NCBI GenBank assembly: GCA_017847835.1
Contig: JAGASH010000005.1
Location: 62,001 to 126,000, forward strand
Origin: Oscillospiraceae bacterium
GTDB taxonomy: Bacteria > Bacillota > Clostridia > Oscillospirales > Ruminococcaceae
Length of the DNA: 64,000 nt
Reading direction: 5' to 3'
The notes under the pieces are model-generated. The model had not been told where the DNA came from. It saw nothing but the letters and a program-made list of their open reading frames with translations, and searched no databases. The position numbers and the translations under genes are program-made. Shown piece by piece: positions 1 to 8,359 of this stretch; the first letter of the stretch is position 1; the number at the start of each line of letters is the position of its first letter.

Positions 1-1053
1 GTTTTCAAGGCAAGCCTTTGCGATATCGGCAGCTTTTTTCGTTTTCAGTTCAATGCCTATCATAAGTCCTATTCCCGAAACCGACTGCACTTCGCTGCAA
101 TTTGCGAGCTTTTCGCGGATATACTCGCTCTTTTTTACAGCCTCGTCAAGAAATCCCTCGGAGTTTACCTTGTTCAAAACGGCAAGTCCGCCTGCGCAAG
201 CAAGGGGATTTCCGCCGAAGGTTGAGCCGTGAGTGCCGGGAGTGAGTACATTCGCGCACTTTTCACCCGACAGACAAACTCCGATAGGAACACCGCCCGC
301 AAGACCTTTTGCAAGCGTTGTCAAATCAGCCCTGTGACCGAAATGTTCACCGCAAAGGAATTTTCCTGTTCTGCCAACGCCTGTCTGAACCTCGTCGGCA
401 ATCGTCAAAACGTCCTTTTCAGCGCAGAGCTTGAAAATCTCGTCCACGAATGCTTTATCAAGAGCGCAGACGCCGCCCTCGCCCTGAATGTACTCGAACA
501 TAACCGCGCAAACGGTATCGTCGAGCTTCTCGCGCAAATCCGCGATATTGTTAGCTTCAACGTTTACAAATCCCTCAACAAACGGGAAAAAGTAGTTGTG
601 GAAAACGTCCTGACCTGTCGCGGAAAGCGTGCAAATCGTTCTTCCGTGGAAGGAATTTTTGAGGGTGATTATGTTGTGACGACCTTTTCCGTACTTGTCG
701 AAGCTGTATTTTCTCGCAATTTTAATCGCACATTCGTTTGCTTCAGCACCCGAGTTTCCGAAAAACATATCGGTATAACCCGTGGTTTCACAGAGCGCTT
801 TCGCAAAATCCGCCTGAACCTTTGTGTAGTAGTAATTCGATGTGTGCTGAATTTTTCTCGCCTGATTACAAACCGCTTCAACCCATTCGTCGTTGCAGTA
901 GCCGAGAGAATTTACTCCTATACCCGAGCCAAAATCGATATATTCTTTTCCGTTTTCGTCAACGGAAACCTCCTGCTCACCGCTTTCCATAACCAAATCA
1001 TAGCGGCCGTAGGAGTGCATTATGTATTTGTTGAATTGCTCAATAGTTCCCAA
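1..1053 (-). CDS. argD: Acetylornithine aminotransferase, 3' end cut by window edge
   Basis: PLP-dependent class III aminotransferase converting N-acetylglutamate semialdehyde to N-acetylornithine in arginine synthesis. Reading the minus strand, the frame is open for 351 codons to base 1. It carries the family's IADEVQTG segment, the PLP-lysine context TLAKGL, the GSTFGGNPLAC stretch and the C-terminal GLMIGIEL motif. The family is usually near 390-400 aa, so roughly 40-50 C-terminal residues lie outside the window. I place the start at a TTG (1051-1053), because AAGAAGGTGA sits at the right distance and no in-frame ATG is as well placed. It is the last visible gene of the arg operon, 12 nt after argB, whose stop overlaps this ribosome binding site. 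The family call is firm; the TTG start is an inference. Confidence 0.93.
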   Translation of the reverse strand, partial: MGTIEQFNKYIMHSYGRYDLVMESGEQEVSVDENGKEYIDFGSGIGVNSLGYCNDEWVEAVCNQARKIQHTSNYYYTKVQADFAKALCETTGYTDMFFGNSGAEANECAIKIARKYSFDKYGKGRHNIITLKNSFHGRTICTLSATGQDVFHNYFFPFVEGFVNVEANNIADLREKLDDTVCAVMFEYIQGEGGVCALDKAFVDEIFKLCAEKDVLTIADEVQTGVGRTGKFLCGEHFGHRADLTTLAKGLAGGVPIGVCLSGEKCANVLTPGTHGSTFGGNPLACAGGLAVLNKVNSEGFLDEAVKKSEYIREKLANCSEVQSVSGIGLMIGIELKTKKAADIAKACLEN

Positions 1054-1065
1054 AAAATCACCTTC

Positions 1066-1920
1066 TTATGCTATAATCATTGTACCTGCACCGAGGTCTG
1101 TAAGCAGTTCAATCAGAATTGAGTGGGGAATACGTCCGTCGATGATATTTGCCTGCTTAACACCGCGTCTTACCGCTTCAACGCAGCAGTCGATTTTCGG
1201 TATCATACCGCCCGAAATAATGCCCTGTTTTTTGAGATACGGCACTTCGCTAACGCCGACTGTTCTGATAAGCGTATTTTCGTCGTCCTTGTCTTCAAGC
1301 AGACCTTTGATATCGGTGAGGAGAATAAGGCTTGGAGCTTTCATTTCCGCGGCAATTCTCGCAGCAGCGGTATCTGCGTTTATATTGTAAACGGTTCCGT
1401 CCTCGCCGCGACCGATTGTCGAGATAACGGGAATGTAACCGTTATCCAGCGCCGTCTGAATAATCTCGGGATTAACCGAAGTAATCTCGCCGACATAGCC
1501 GAGCTCGGGATTTAAGCACTTTGCTTCAATCATATTCCCGTCAAGACCGCAAAGTCCGATTGCCTTTCCGTCGTGGCTTTCAAGCATTGAAACAAGGTCT
1601 TTGTTGACCTTGCCCGCGAGCACCATCTGAACGATATCTATAGTTTCCTCATCGGTATAGCGCAGACCGTTCACGAACTTGCTTTCCTTGCCGATTTTGC
1701 CGAGCATCGTGTTGATTTCGGGACCGCCGCCGTGAACGAGAACAACCTTAATTCCCACAATCGACAGCATAACCACATCGCGCATAACCGCCTGCTTCAG
1801 ACGCTCGTTTGTCATAGCGTTTCCACCGTACTTGATAACAACAACCTTGCCGTTGTATTTCTGAAGATAGGGCAGAGCCTCTATCATTATATTTGCCCGA
1901 ATATCGTAATCAATTTCCAT
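1066..1920 (-). CDS. argB: Acetylglutamate kinase
   Basis: Phosphorylates N-acetylglutamate, the second step of arginine synthesis, in the cytoplasm. The 284-aa protein is a single amino-acid-kinase domain of normal length. Visible motifs in order are VIKYGGNAM near residue 28 (phosphate/ATP lysine), VHGGGPEI (acetylglutamate binding), FVNGLRYTD, AGKVNKDLV and GLCGLDGNMI. The ATG is preceded by AAGGGG. It lies 24 nt after argJ and 12 nt before argD. The FVNGLRYTD version of the central loop is also found in arginine-inhibited enzymes, but feedback control cannot be decided from sequence alone. No anomaly seen. Confidence 0.97.
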   Translation of the reverse strand: MEIDYDIRANIMIEALPYLQKYNGKVVVIKYGGNAMTNERLKQAVMRDVVMLSIVGIKVVLVHGGGPEINTMLGKIGKESKFVNGLRYTDEETIDIVQMVLAGKVNKDLVSMLESHDGKAIGLCGLDGNMIEAKCLNPELGYVGEITSVNPEIIQTALDNGYIPVISTIGRGEDGTVYNINADTAAARIAAEMKAPSLILLTDIKGLLEDKDDENTLIRTVGVSEVPYLKKQGIISGGMIPKIDCCVEAVRRGVKQANIIDGRIPHSILIELLTDLGAGTMIIA

Positions 1921-1944
1921 ATTTACCCCTTATTATCACAAAAA

Positions 1945-3180
1945 TTAAGTTCTGTATTCCGCGTTGATTTTAACGTATTCAAATGTCAAATCGCAGCCCC
2001 AAGCAATTGCGCTTTCGTTTCCGTCGTGCAAATCAACAAGAATTTTGATTTCTTCCTCGGAGAGAATTTCCTTTGCGGTTTCCTCGGAGAAGTCAACTCC
2101 CGCGCCGTTTCTGCAAACGGGAATTGTGCCCTTTACACTTGCCAAATCAACCGAAACCTTTTCGATATCGAAATCCGCGTCCGCGTAGCCGATTGCACAC
2201 AAAATTCTGCCCCAGTTTGCGTCTGCTGCGAAAAGTGCCGCCTTAACCAAGCTTGACGAGATAACCGACTTTGCGACTGTTTTTGCGATTTCTTCGGTTT
2301 TCGCGCCTTCAACAACGCACTCGATAAGCTTTGTTGCGCCTTCGCCGTCACGCGCGGTTTCACGCGCAAGGTTCATCATTACCGCGTAAAGCGCGTTTTC
2401 AAAAATCTCATAGTTCTTGCCCTCGCAGATAATTTCATCATTTCCCGCAAGTCCCGATGACATCAGGAAAAGCGTGTCGTTTGTCGAGGTGTCGCCGTCA
2501 ACGCTGACCATATTATAGGTAAGCGAATTAACCTTTCTGAGCGCCTTTGCGAGCAGCTCACCGTTTATTGCAACATCTGTTGTGATAAATGCAAGCATTG
2601 TCGCCATATTCGGGTTAATCATACCGCTGCCCTTGGAAATACCGCCGAGGTGACATTTCTTCCCGTCAATCGTGAACTCAACGGCAATTTCTTTCTTGCG
2701 GGTATCGGTTGTCATAATTGCCTCGCAGGCAAGAGTGCTGTTCTTTTCGGAAAGCCCGCTCAAAAGCGCAGGCATTGCCGCTTTTATCGGGTCGATGCTG
2801 AGTTTTTGTCCGATAACGCCCGTCGAGCCGACGAGAATATCCTCGTGATTAATATCGAGTCCCTCGGCAGCCAGAGCGCACATCTGCTCGGCAATTTCGA
2901 TACCGTTAGCGTTGCAGGTGTTTGCATTGCCGCTGTTTACGATAACAGCCTGCGCGAAGCCGTCCTGCAAGTGCTCGCGCGAAACAATAATGGGAGCACC
3001 CTTTACCTTGTTTGTGGTAAAAAGCGCGGCAGCCTTGCAGCGTACATCGCACGAAATCAGCGCCAAATCACGCTTTGTGGTGTTTCCCGCCTTAATTCCC
3101 GCGATAACACCCGAAGCCTTAAATCCATTTGCGGCACAAACGCCGCCGTCTGTAAATTCATATCCTTCAAATTTAACCAT
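1945..3180 (-). CDS. argJ: Bifunctional glutamate N-acetyltransferase / ornithine acetyltransferase
   Basis: Transfers the acetyl group from N-acetylornithine to glutamate, closing the acetyl cycle; many family members also use acetyl-CoA. The 411-aa precursor has the self-cleavage motif KGSGMINPNMATML, with the N-terminal nucleophile Thr at about residue 194, so it should process into alpha and beta chains. The conserved segments ALFTTNKVKGAP, VNSGNANTC and STGVIG are upstream of it, and the C-terminal half contains ANWGRILCAIGY. Length is normal. No separate argE or argA is visible, consistent with the cyclic pathway. It sits between a small SUKH-like gene and argB in the operon. Confidence 0.97.
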   Translation of the reverse strand: MVKFEGYEFTDGGVCAANGFKASGVIAGIKAGNTTKRDLALISCDVRCKAAALFTTNKVKGAPIIVSREHLQDGFAQAVIVNSGNANTCNANGIEIAEQMCALAAEGLDINHEDILVGSTGVIGQKLSIDPIKAAMPALLSGLSEKNSTLACEAIMTTDTRKKEIAVEFTIDGKKCHLGGISKGSGMINPNMATMLAFITTDVAINGELLAKALRKVNSLTYNMVSVDGDTSTNDTLFLMSSGLAGNDEIICEGKNYEIFENALYAVMMNLARETARDGEGATKLIECVVEGAKTEEIAKTVAKSVISSSLVKAALFAADANWGRILCAIGYADADFDIEKVSVDLASVKGTIPVCRNGAGVDFSEETAKEILSEEEIKILVDLHDGNESAIAWGCDLTFEYVKINAEYRT

Positions 3181-3192
3181 AATTATCCCTCT

Positions 3193-3588
3193 TTATAATA
3201 AACCGTCAAACATTTGTTCCACAATAATAGCCCAGAAATTGTTCTCGCTCGAAAAAGCGTCCTCGTCGAGTTTTTTGATTTCCTCGGCAAATTGTTCAAC
3301 GCTTTCGCGGGGCTCTTGTGTGTTTTCCTCGGGCAAATCCCTGTATTTTTTCAGCTGACGTGCGAAAACCGCAAGCGCGCTTGACGCATATCGGACAATG
3401 TTGTTCTCGGGTTCAAGAATATAAATCTTCCCGTCAGAGCCGAAGCCGACAAGCTCCCCTGAAATCTCGGCTGCTATTATATAGGGAAGTCCCTTGAACT
3501 GATGAACATAAAATTTCTCGTGTTTGAGAAACTTTATTCCGAGAATTTCCTCATCGGGAACCCATACGCGAATATCCTTGTAATACAT
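3193..3588 (-). CDS. Small SUKH-like protein inside the arginine operon
   Basis: 131-aa soluble protein with no signal peptide or membrane segment. The order of elements resembles SUKH (SMI1/KNR4) superfamily immunity proteins, especially the SUKH-4 type: a mid-protein DGKIYILEP strand, a VRYASSALAVFARQL helix (compare the family's 'N-S-S-L-x-x-F' helix) and a C-terminal FWAIIVEQMFDGLL helix. Residues 95-112 form a charged, Glu-rich linker. Its ATG overlaps the argC stop by one base (TGATG), so it is probably translationally coupled to argC, and argJ follows 12 nt later. Recognition is by pattern only; the function is unknown, and neither toxin nor cognate partner is nearby. Confidence 0.6.
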   Translation of the reverse strand: MYYKDIRVWVPDEEILGIKFLKHEKFYVHQFKGLPYIIAAEISGELVGFGSDGKIYILEPENNIVRYASSALAVFARQLKKYRDLPEENTQEPRESVEQFAEEIKKLDEDAFSSENNFWAIIVEQMFDGLL

Positions 3589-4520
3589 CAGATTAACCCC
3601 GTTTTTTCGTCAATCCCCATCATTATGTTGAGGCACTGTACGGCTGCTCCCGAAGCGCCCTTGCCGAGATTGTCCAGACGTGAGCAGAGAATAAGCCGCT
3701 CGTCGTTGCCGTTTACGAAAATCTGCATATTATTTGTACCGCTTATGTTGTTTGCTCCGATAAAGCCGTCTTCGGGCTCGCCCTCGGGCATTACCTTTAC
3801 AAAATAAGCGTCCTCATAAAACTCCGCGAGAGCCTTTCGGATATCGTCGGGAGTGTATTTTTTTGTAAGAAGCCTTGTGAAAATCGGAACCGATACAACC
3901 ATTCCGCTGAAATAATCGCAGACAAGCGGGTTAAATGCCGGAGCATACGAAAGACCGCAGATTTTCTGCATTTCGGGAAGGTGCTTGTGCTGCTGAGTGA
4001 GAGCGTACTGTCGCGGTGTATCGAAATCAGCGGGACGGTTTTCACCCTCGTATACAGCGATTGCCTTTTTTCCCGCACCGCTGTAACCCGAAACCGCGTG
4101 GCAGGTCACGGGATAATCCACGGGCATAATTCCGAGCTTAATCAACGGATAAACCATCGAAACAAAGCCGCTTGCATAGCAGCCGGGAACTGCTGTTCTG
4201 CTGCTGTTTTCGATTTTGCTGCGGAAATCCTTGCCGAGCTCGGGAAAACCGTAAGCCCATTCGGGATTTGTTCTGTGAGCGGTAGAAGCGTCGATAATTC
4301 TCACCTTATCTCCCGCCATAGCCACAGCCTCTTTCGCAGCCGCGTCGGGCAGGCAGAGGAACGTAAAATCCGAAGAATTTATCATTTTTTTGCGCTCGTC
4401 GTTATCCTTGCGCTTGTCCTCGTCAATTCTGAGCAGCTCTATATCGTTTCTGTCCTTGAAACGCTCGAGTATTTTCAGTCCCGTTGTGCCTTCCTGTCCG
4501 TCAATATAAACCTTAACCAT
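3588..4520 (-). CDS. argC: N-acetyl-gamma-glutamyl-phosphate reductase, type 2
   Basis: NADPH-dependent reduction of acetylglutamyl phosphate to the semialdehyde. At 310 aa it is the short AGPR type 2 form rather than the ~345-aa type 1. It has the N-terminal nucleotide-binding segment YIDGQEGTTGLKI, the substrate segment STAHRTNPEWAYGFPE, and the catalytic cysteine in VPGCYASG at about C114. The ATG lies inside the argH C-terminus (8-nt overlap), where argH's GAGGAG codons act as ribosome binding site. The downstream SUKH-like gene starts on its stop codon. Confidence 0.96.
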   Translation of the reverse strand: MVKVYIDGQEGTTGLKILERFKDRNDIELLRIDEDKRKDNDERKKMINSSDFTFLCLPDAAAKEAVAMAGDKVRIIDASTAHRTNPEWAYGFPELGKDFRSKIENSSRTAVPGCYASGFVSMVYPLIKLGIMPVDYPVTCHAVSGYSGAGKKAIAVYEGENRPADFDTPRQYALTQQHKHLPEMQKICGLSYAPAFNPLVCDYFSGMVVSVPIFTRLLTKKYTPDDIRKALAEFYEDAYFVKVMPEGEPEDGFIGANNISGTNNMQIFVNGNDERLILCSRLDNLGKGASGAAVQCLNIMMGIDEKTGLI

Positions 4521-5898
4521 TGCAAAGCTCCTCTAAATTCTTCCTTACCGTTTTTATCTGCAAAAGAACGCTCTCGGGCGAAGGACCGCCGAACGATTTG
4601 CGTTCTTTAACGCAGGTATCGAGATTTATTGCATTAAATACATCATTATCAAAAAGTTCGCTTGCTTGCTTGTATTCATCAAGCGGAAGCTCTTCAAGAG
4701 TAGTGTTTTTGCTGATGCAAAGCGCCACAAGCCCGCCTGTGATTTTGTAAGCTGTTCTGAACGGCATACCCTTTTTCACGAGATAATCCGCGCAGTCTGT
4801 TGCATTTATAAAGCCCTTTGCGGCGGCTTTTCGCATATTTTCCCTGATAACCGTCATTGTGGCAAGCATCGGGATAAATGTCGATAAGCATAGCTTGATA
4901 TTGTCAACCGCGTCGAAAATCGCTTCCTTATCTTCCTGCATATCCTTATTATAAGCAAGCGGAAGACCTTTCATCATTGTGAGAAGCGTCATATTATCGC
5001 CGATAACGCGCGCTGTTTTTCCGCGGATAAGCTCGGTTACGTCGGGATTTTTCTTCTGCGGCATAATGCTCGAACCCGTTGAAAACGCGTCGTCAAGCTC
5101 GATGAACTTGAATTCCCACGAGCACCACAGAATAATCTCCTCGGAAAAACGCGACAGGTGAACCATACAAATCGAGAGTGCCGAAGCAAGCTCCAGACAG
5201 AAATCGCGGTCTGAAACACCGTCAAGCGAGTTTGCCATAGGTTCTGTCATTCCAAGCAGGGAAGAAGTGCGCGAGCGGTCGATATTATATGTTGTGCCTG
5301 CGAGCGCGCAGCTTCCGAGCGGATTTACGTTCATTCGCTTGAAGGTATCGTCAAGCCGTCCGATATCACGCAAAAGCATCTGCGCATAAGCCATAATGTG
5401 GTGACCGAAGGTAATGGGCTGAGCGCGTTGCAAATGAGTATAGCCGGGCATAATTACGTCATAGTTTTTCTCGGCAATGTCGCAGAGTGTTTCGACAAGC
5501 TTTACAATCAGTACACGGATTTCCTTGATTTCATCGCGCAGATAAAGCCTGATATCAAGAGCGACCTGGTCGTTTCTCGAACGCGAAGTGTGAAGACGTT
5601 TTCCCACATCACCAAGGCGCTTTGTAAGCTCCGCCTCGATAAACATATGAATATCTTCCGCGTTCGGGTCAAAAACGAGCTTTCCGCTGTCGATATCGCT
5701 GAGAATTTCTTTAAGACCGCCGATTATTTCAAGGCTGTCGCTCATACTTATAATGCCCTGTTCACCGAGCATTGTCGCGTGAGCTATGCTGCCCGCAATA
5801 TCCTGCTTATACATTCTCGCGTCGAATGAAATTGACGAGTTGAACGCGTTTACTCCCTCGTCAACCTCTTTGGAAAATCTTCCTGCCCACATTGCCAT
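4513..5898 (-). CDS. argH: Argininosuccinate lyase
   Basis: Splits argininosuccinate into arginine and fumarate, the last step of the pathway. The 461-aa protein belongs to the fumarase/aspartase superfamily; the signature GSSIMPQKKNPD lies at about residues 275-286 with the catalytic serine in the GSS loop. Further conserved segments are TSRSRNDQVALD (about 104-115) and GYTHLQRAQP (about 152-161). Length is normal. The start ATG has AGGAG upstream. It is separated from argG by 88 nt holding a strong hairpin, and it overlaps argC, so argH-argC-SUKH-argJ-argB-argD behave as a tightly coupled block. Confidence 0.97.
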   Translation of the reverse strand: MAMWAGRFSKEVDEGVNAFNSSISFDARMYKQDIAGSIAHATMLGEQGIISMSDSLEIIGGLKEILSDIDSGKLVFDPNAEDIHMFIEAELTKRLGDVGKRLHTSRSRNDQVALDIRLYLRDEIKEIRVLIVKLVETLCDIAEKNYDVIMPGYTHLQRAQPITFGHHIMAYAQMLLRDIGRLDDTFKRMNVNPLGSCALAGTTYNIDRSRTSSLLGMTEPMANSLDGVSDRDFCLELASALSICMVHLSRFSEEIILWCSWEFKFIELDDAFSTGSSIMPQKKNPDVTELIRGKTARVIGDNMTLLTMMKGLPLAYNKDMQEDKEAIFDAVDNIKLCLSTFIPMLATMTVIRENMRKAAAKGFINATDCADYLVKKGMPFRTAYKITGGLVALCISKNTTLEELPLDEYKQASELFDNDVFNAINLDTCVKERKSFGGPSPESVLLQIKTVRKNLEELCNG

Positions 5899-5922
5899 AG
5901 TATTTTCTCCTGTCTTAAAAGA

Positions 5923-5951
5923 CGCAAAGCGGGAAAATCTCCCGCCTTGCG
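5923..5951 (-). terminator. Hairpin between argG and argH (partial terminator)
   Basis: On the minus strand a 12-bp stem (5940-5951 with 5923-5934, one G-U pair) closes a 5-nt loop and is followed by TCTTTT. It lies between argG stop and argH start. The short U-run suggests partial termination or an RNA-processing barrier rather than a complete stop, since argH has no obvious promoter of its own. Confidence 0.65.
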
Positions 5952-5986
5952 GTAATTTTGTTTATCGGTGCAAAAGTATCGATAAA

Positions 5987-7207
5987 TTACTTTCTGTTCT
6001 CGTCAAGCAGAGCCTTGACCTTAATCGGCAGACCGAACAGGTTGATAAATCCTGCGCTGTCCTTCTGGTCGTATACGTCGTCCTCACCGAACGAAGCGAA
6101 GTCCTCGCTGTAAAGGGTGTAGGGAGAGGTTACGCCTGCATTGATGATGTTGCCCTTGTAGAGCTTGAGCTTAACGTCGCCGGTAACGGTTTCCTGAGTC
6201 TTGTCAACGAAAGCGTCCATAGCCTCGCGCAGAGGAGTATACCACTGTCCGTTGTAAACCAAATCAGCGTACTTCTGAGCAAGACCGTACTTGTAGTGCT
6301 GGGTTTCCTTGTCGAGGCAGATAGTTTCGAGAACCTCGTGAGCGTGATACAGAATAGTACCGCCGGGGGTTTCGTAAACACCGCGCGACTTCATACCAAC
6401 AAGTCTGTTCTCAACAACATCGAACAAACCGATACCGTTTTCACCGCCGATTTTGTTCAAGGTCTTGATGAGCTTAACGCCGTCCATTTTCTCACCGTTG
6501 AGAGAAACGGGAACACCCTTTTCAAAGTGAATGGTGATGTAAGTGGGTTTGTCGGGAGCCTGCTCGGGAGAAACACCGAGTTCAAGGAAACCTTCCTTAT
6601 TATATTGAGGCTCGTTCGCAGGGTCCTCGAGGTCAAGTCCCTCGTGAGAGAGGTGCCAGAGGTTCATATCCTTGGAGTAGTTTGTTTCGCGGGTGAGCTT
6701 TATCGGAACGTTATGAGCCTCGGCATAGTCGATTTCCTGGTCGCGGGACTTCAGGTTCCATATTCTCCACGGAGCTATGATAGGCATATTCGGAGCGAGT
6801 GCCTTGATTGTGAGCTCAAAACGAACCTGGTCGTTGCCCTTGCCGGTACAGCCGTGGCAGATAGCGTCAGCGCCCTCTTTCTTTGCGATTTCAACAATTC
6901 TCTTCGCAATGGGAGGACGTGCAAAGGAAGTACCGAGCAGATATCCCTCGTACTTTGCGCCCGCTTTGAGGGTGGGGAATACGAAGTCGTTTACAAACTC
7001 GTCCTGAATGTCCTCAATGTACAGCTTGGAAGCACCTGTTTTCTTGGCTCTTTCCTCAAGACCTTCGATTTCTGCGTCCTGACCTACGTTTCCTGCAACG
7101 CAGATAACCTCGCAGCCCGGATATGTTTCCTTCAGCCACGGGATAATAATAGAGGTATCAAGTCCTCCGGAATAAGCCAGAACAACTTTTTTGATTTCTT
7201 TTGCCAT
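5987..7207 (-). CDS. argG: Argininosuccinate synthase
   Basis: Joins citrulline and aspartate with ATP hydrolysis to AMP. The 406-aa protein has the N-type ATP pyrophosphatase P-loop AYSGGLDTS at residues 10-18, then [15 protein letters not shown] and the citrulline/aspartate segments [17 protein letters not shown] and [11 protein letters not shown]. Length is normal. It is the first gene of the arg operon with a strong promoter and the ribosome binding site AAAGGAG. Codon choice looks more biased than in argHCJBD, suggesting high expression, and the hairpin after it could let argG be made in excess of the rest. Carbamoyl-phosphate synthase and argF are not in this window. Confidence 0.97.
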   Translation of the reverse strand: MAKEIKKVVLAYSGGLDTSIIIPWLKETYPGCEVICVAGNVGQDAEIEGLEERAKKTGASKLYIEDIQDEFVNDFVFPTLKAGAKYEGYLLGTSFARPPIAKRIVEIAKKEGADAICHGCTGKGNDQVRFELTIKALAPNMPIIAPWRIWNLKSRDQEIDYAEAHNVPIKLTRETNYSKDMNLWHLSHEGLDLEDPANEPQYNKEGFLELGVSPEQAPDKPTYITIHFEKGVPVSLNGEKMDGVKLIKTLNKIGGENGIGLFDVVENRLVGMKSRGVYETPGGTILYHAHEVLETICLDKETQHYKYGLAQKYADLVYNGQWYTPLREAMDAFVDKTQETVTGDVKLKLYKGNIINAGVTSPYTLYSEDFASFGEDDVYDQKDSAGFINLFGLPIKVKALLDENRK

Positions 7208-7242
7208 AGTTAAAAACTCCTTTATAAAAATATTTCAATTTA

Positions 7243-7270
7243 ATTATACTCTTTTTTTACAATTTGTCAA
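7243..7270 (-). promoter_or_regulatory. Promoter of the arg operon
   Basis: On the minus strand -35 TTGACA (7265-7270) and -10 TATAAT (7243-7248) with a 16-bp spacer, followed by AAAGGAG and the argG ATG. Both hexamers are perfect sigma-A matches. Confidence 0.88.
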
Positions 7271-7276
7271 GTACAA

Positions 7277-7363
7277 ATATTCATAATTTTGAATATAATC
7301 ATAAAATATTCAATAATTTTCACGAAAATTAAATAAATTTTTAAATTTACGCGAATAATATTC
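7277..7363. promoter_or_regulatory. AT-rich cluster of inverted repeats between argG and the XRE gene
   Basis: Three palindromes lie between the divergent promoters: ATATTCA/TGAATAT (7277-7296), TTGAATAT/ATATTCAA (7289-7313) and GAATAATATTC (7353-7363). The ATTCA/TGAAT half-sites recall ArgR boxes, but spacing and orientation do not match the usual TGAAT-N4-ATTCA exactly. They could equally bind the divergent XRE repressor. Operator role is inferred. Confidence 0.45.
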
Positions 7364-7388
7364 ATAAAAATAAATATTTTTTATCCGA

Positions 7389-7417
7389 TTGACAAAAAGA
7401 TAGTTTGCTGTTATAAT
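7389..7417 (+). promoter_or_regulatory. Promoter of the XRE-ImmA-M42 operon
   Basis: -35 TTGACA (7389-7394), 17-bp spacer, -10 TATAAT (7412-7417); perfect hexamers. The ribosome binding site AGGAGG (7436-7441) precedes the ATG at 7451. Confidence 0.9.
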
Positions 7418-7450
7418 AGAATTATAAAATCATTTAGGAGGTTAATTATT

Positions 7451-7852
7451 ATGAAGATGAACGAAAAACTTGATATATTGCTGAGCCGTCGTCATATGAA
7501 GAGAGTGGAGTTTGCGCAGAGCGTGGGAATAACCTATCGCGCATTTGCTTATTATATGACCGGAAGCCGCAAGCCCCGCAAGAGCGTTCTTGAAAAAATG
7601 GCGGCAAAGCTTGAAGTTTCGCCCGAATTTTTGCTTGATGACAGCATTGATATGGAGCTTTCAATCGAAGAAAAGTTCCTTACAGGTATTTCAAGCAACG
7701 GCGGAAGCACAACCGACGCTGTGAAATTCCTTGCTCAGTCGAGAGGACTGTTTGCGGGCAACGCTCTTTCGGACAAGGATAAAGAAAATCTGCTTGCTTG
7801 TCTTAACGAGATTTATCTTGACGCTCGTAAAAACAGCAAGAATGAAAAATAA
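7451..7852 (+). CDS. XRE-family transcriptional regulator
   Basis: 133-aa repressor-like protein. Residues 5-60 form a helix-turn-helix of the XRE/Cro class (VEFAQSVGITYRAFAYYMTG as turn and recognition helix, then SRKPRKSVLEKMAAKL). Residues 60-133 are an alpha-helical tail with no enzymatic motif. The next gene is an ImmA/IrrE-type metallopeptidase overlapping by one base (TAATG). In known ImmR-ImmA and DdrO-IrrE pairs the protease cleaves the repressor, and the same logic is inferred here. It probably regulates its own promoter and perhaps the divergent arg operon. No integrase or conjugation gene is next to it. Confidence 0.85.
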   Translation: MKMNEKLDILLSRRHMKRVEFAQSVGITYRAFAYYMTGSRKPRKSVLEKMAAKLEVSPEFLLDDSIDMELSIEEKFLTGISSNGGSTTDAVKFLAQSRGLFAGNALSDKDKENLLACLNEIYLDARKNSKNEK

Positions 7853-8346
7853 TGCAATATATTCTTGAAAGTGCGAAAAACGTTCTTGAAGAATTCGGCG
7901 GCAGAGATGTTTTTGAAACTGCCGAAAACGCGGGAGTAAACGTCTGGTTTCGTACTCTGGGAAGTCTGAAAGGCTTTTACATATTTGAGAATAATTGCAG
8001 ATACATTGTGATAAACGAAGACCTCGACGATGTTACTAAAAGCGTAGTCTGCGCTCACGAGCTGGGTCACGATATGCTTCACCGTAAGATGTCCGTCGGG
8101 GGAATTCGTGAAAACACGCTGTTTCTTGCCAATAACAAAACCGAACGAGAGGCAAATCTTTTTGCGTCCGAGATACTTATTTCAGATAATGATATTCTGT
8201 CGCTGCTTTCAGAATGTGACAGTATAAAACGTTTGTCTGCGCAGCTCGGCTTTCCGTCCGAGCTGATACGGTACAAGCTGGAGGCAATGAACTTGAAAGG
8301 GTATCATTTCAGATTGAACGACGTGAAAAATGATTTTCTGAAGTAA
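7852..8346 (+). CDS. ImmA/IrrE-family metallopeptidase
   Basis: 164-aa zinc protease of the ImmA/IrrE group (COG2856 type). The zinc motif HELGH is at H69-E70-H73, and the third-ligand helix with TEREANLFASEIL follows at about residues 97-109 (E100 the likely ligand). There is no signal peptide, so it acts in the cytoplasm. The start codon overlaps the XRE stop, indicating coupled translation. The inferred role is cleavage of the upstream repressor on a stress or nutrient signal, releasing this operon. The trigger is not visible in the sequence. Confidence 0.88.
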   Translation: MQYILESAKNVLEEFGGRDVFETAENAGVNVWFRTLGSLKGFYIFENNCRYIVINEDLDDVTKSVVCAHELGHDMLHRKMSVGGIRENTLFLANNKTEREANLFASEILISDNDILSLLSECDSIKRLSAQLGFPSELIRYKLEAMNLKGYHFRLNDVKNDFLK

Positions 8347-8359
8347 TCGGGGTGAAATT

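Noticed and set aside
229..1122. 297-codon plus-strand open frame opposite argD
   Set aside because: The minus strand gives clear ArgD motifs; the plus-strand frame has no recognisable domain.
5786..7213. 475-codon plus-strand open frame opposite argG
   Set aside because: Antisense shadow: no ribosome binding site or family motif, and the minus strand encodes a complete argininosuccinate synthase.
7451..8346. XRE-ImmA pair as an ICE regulatory module
   Set aside because: No integrase, relaxase or excisionase close by; the downstream genes are metabolic peptidases.
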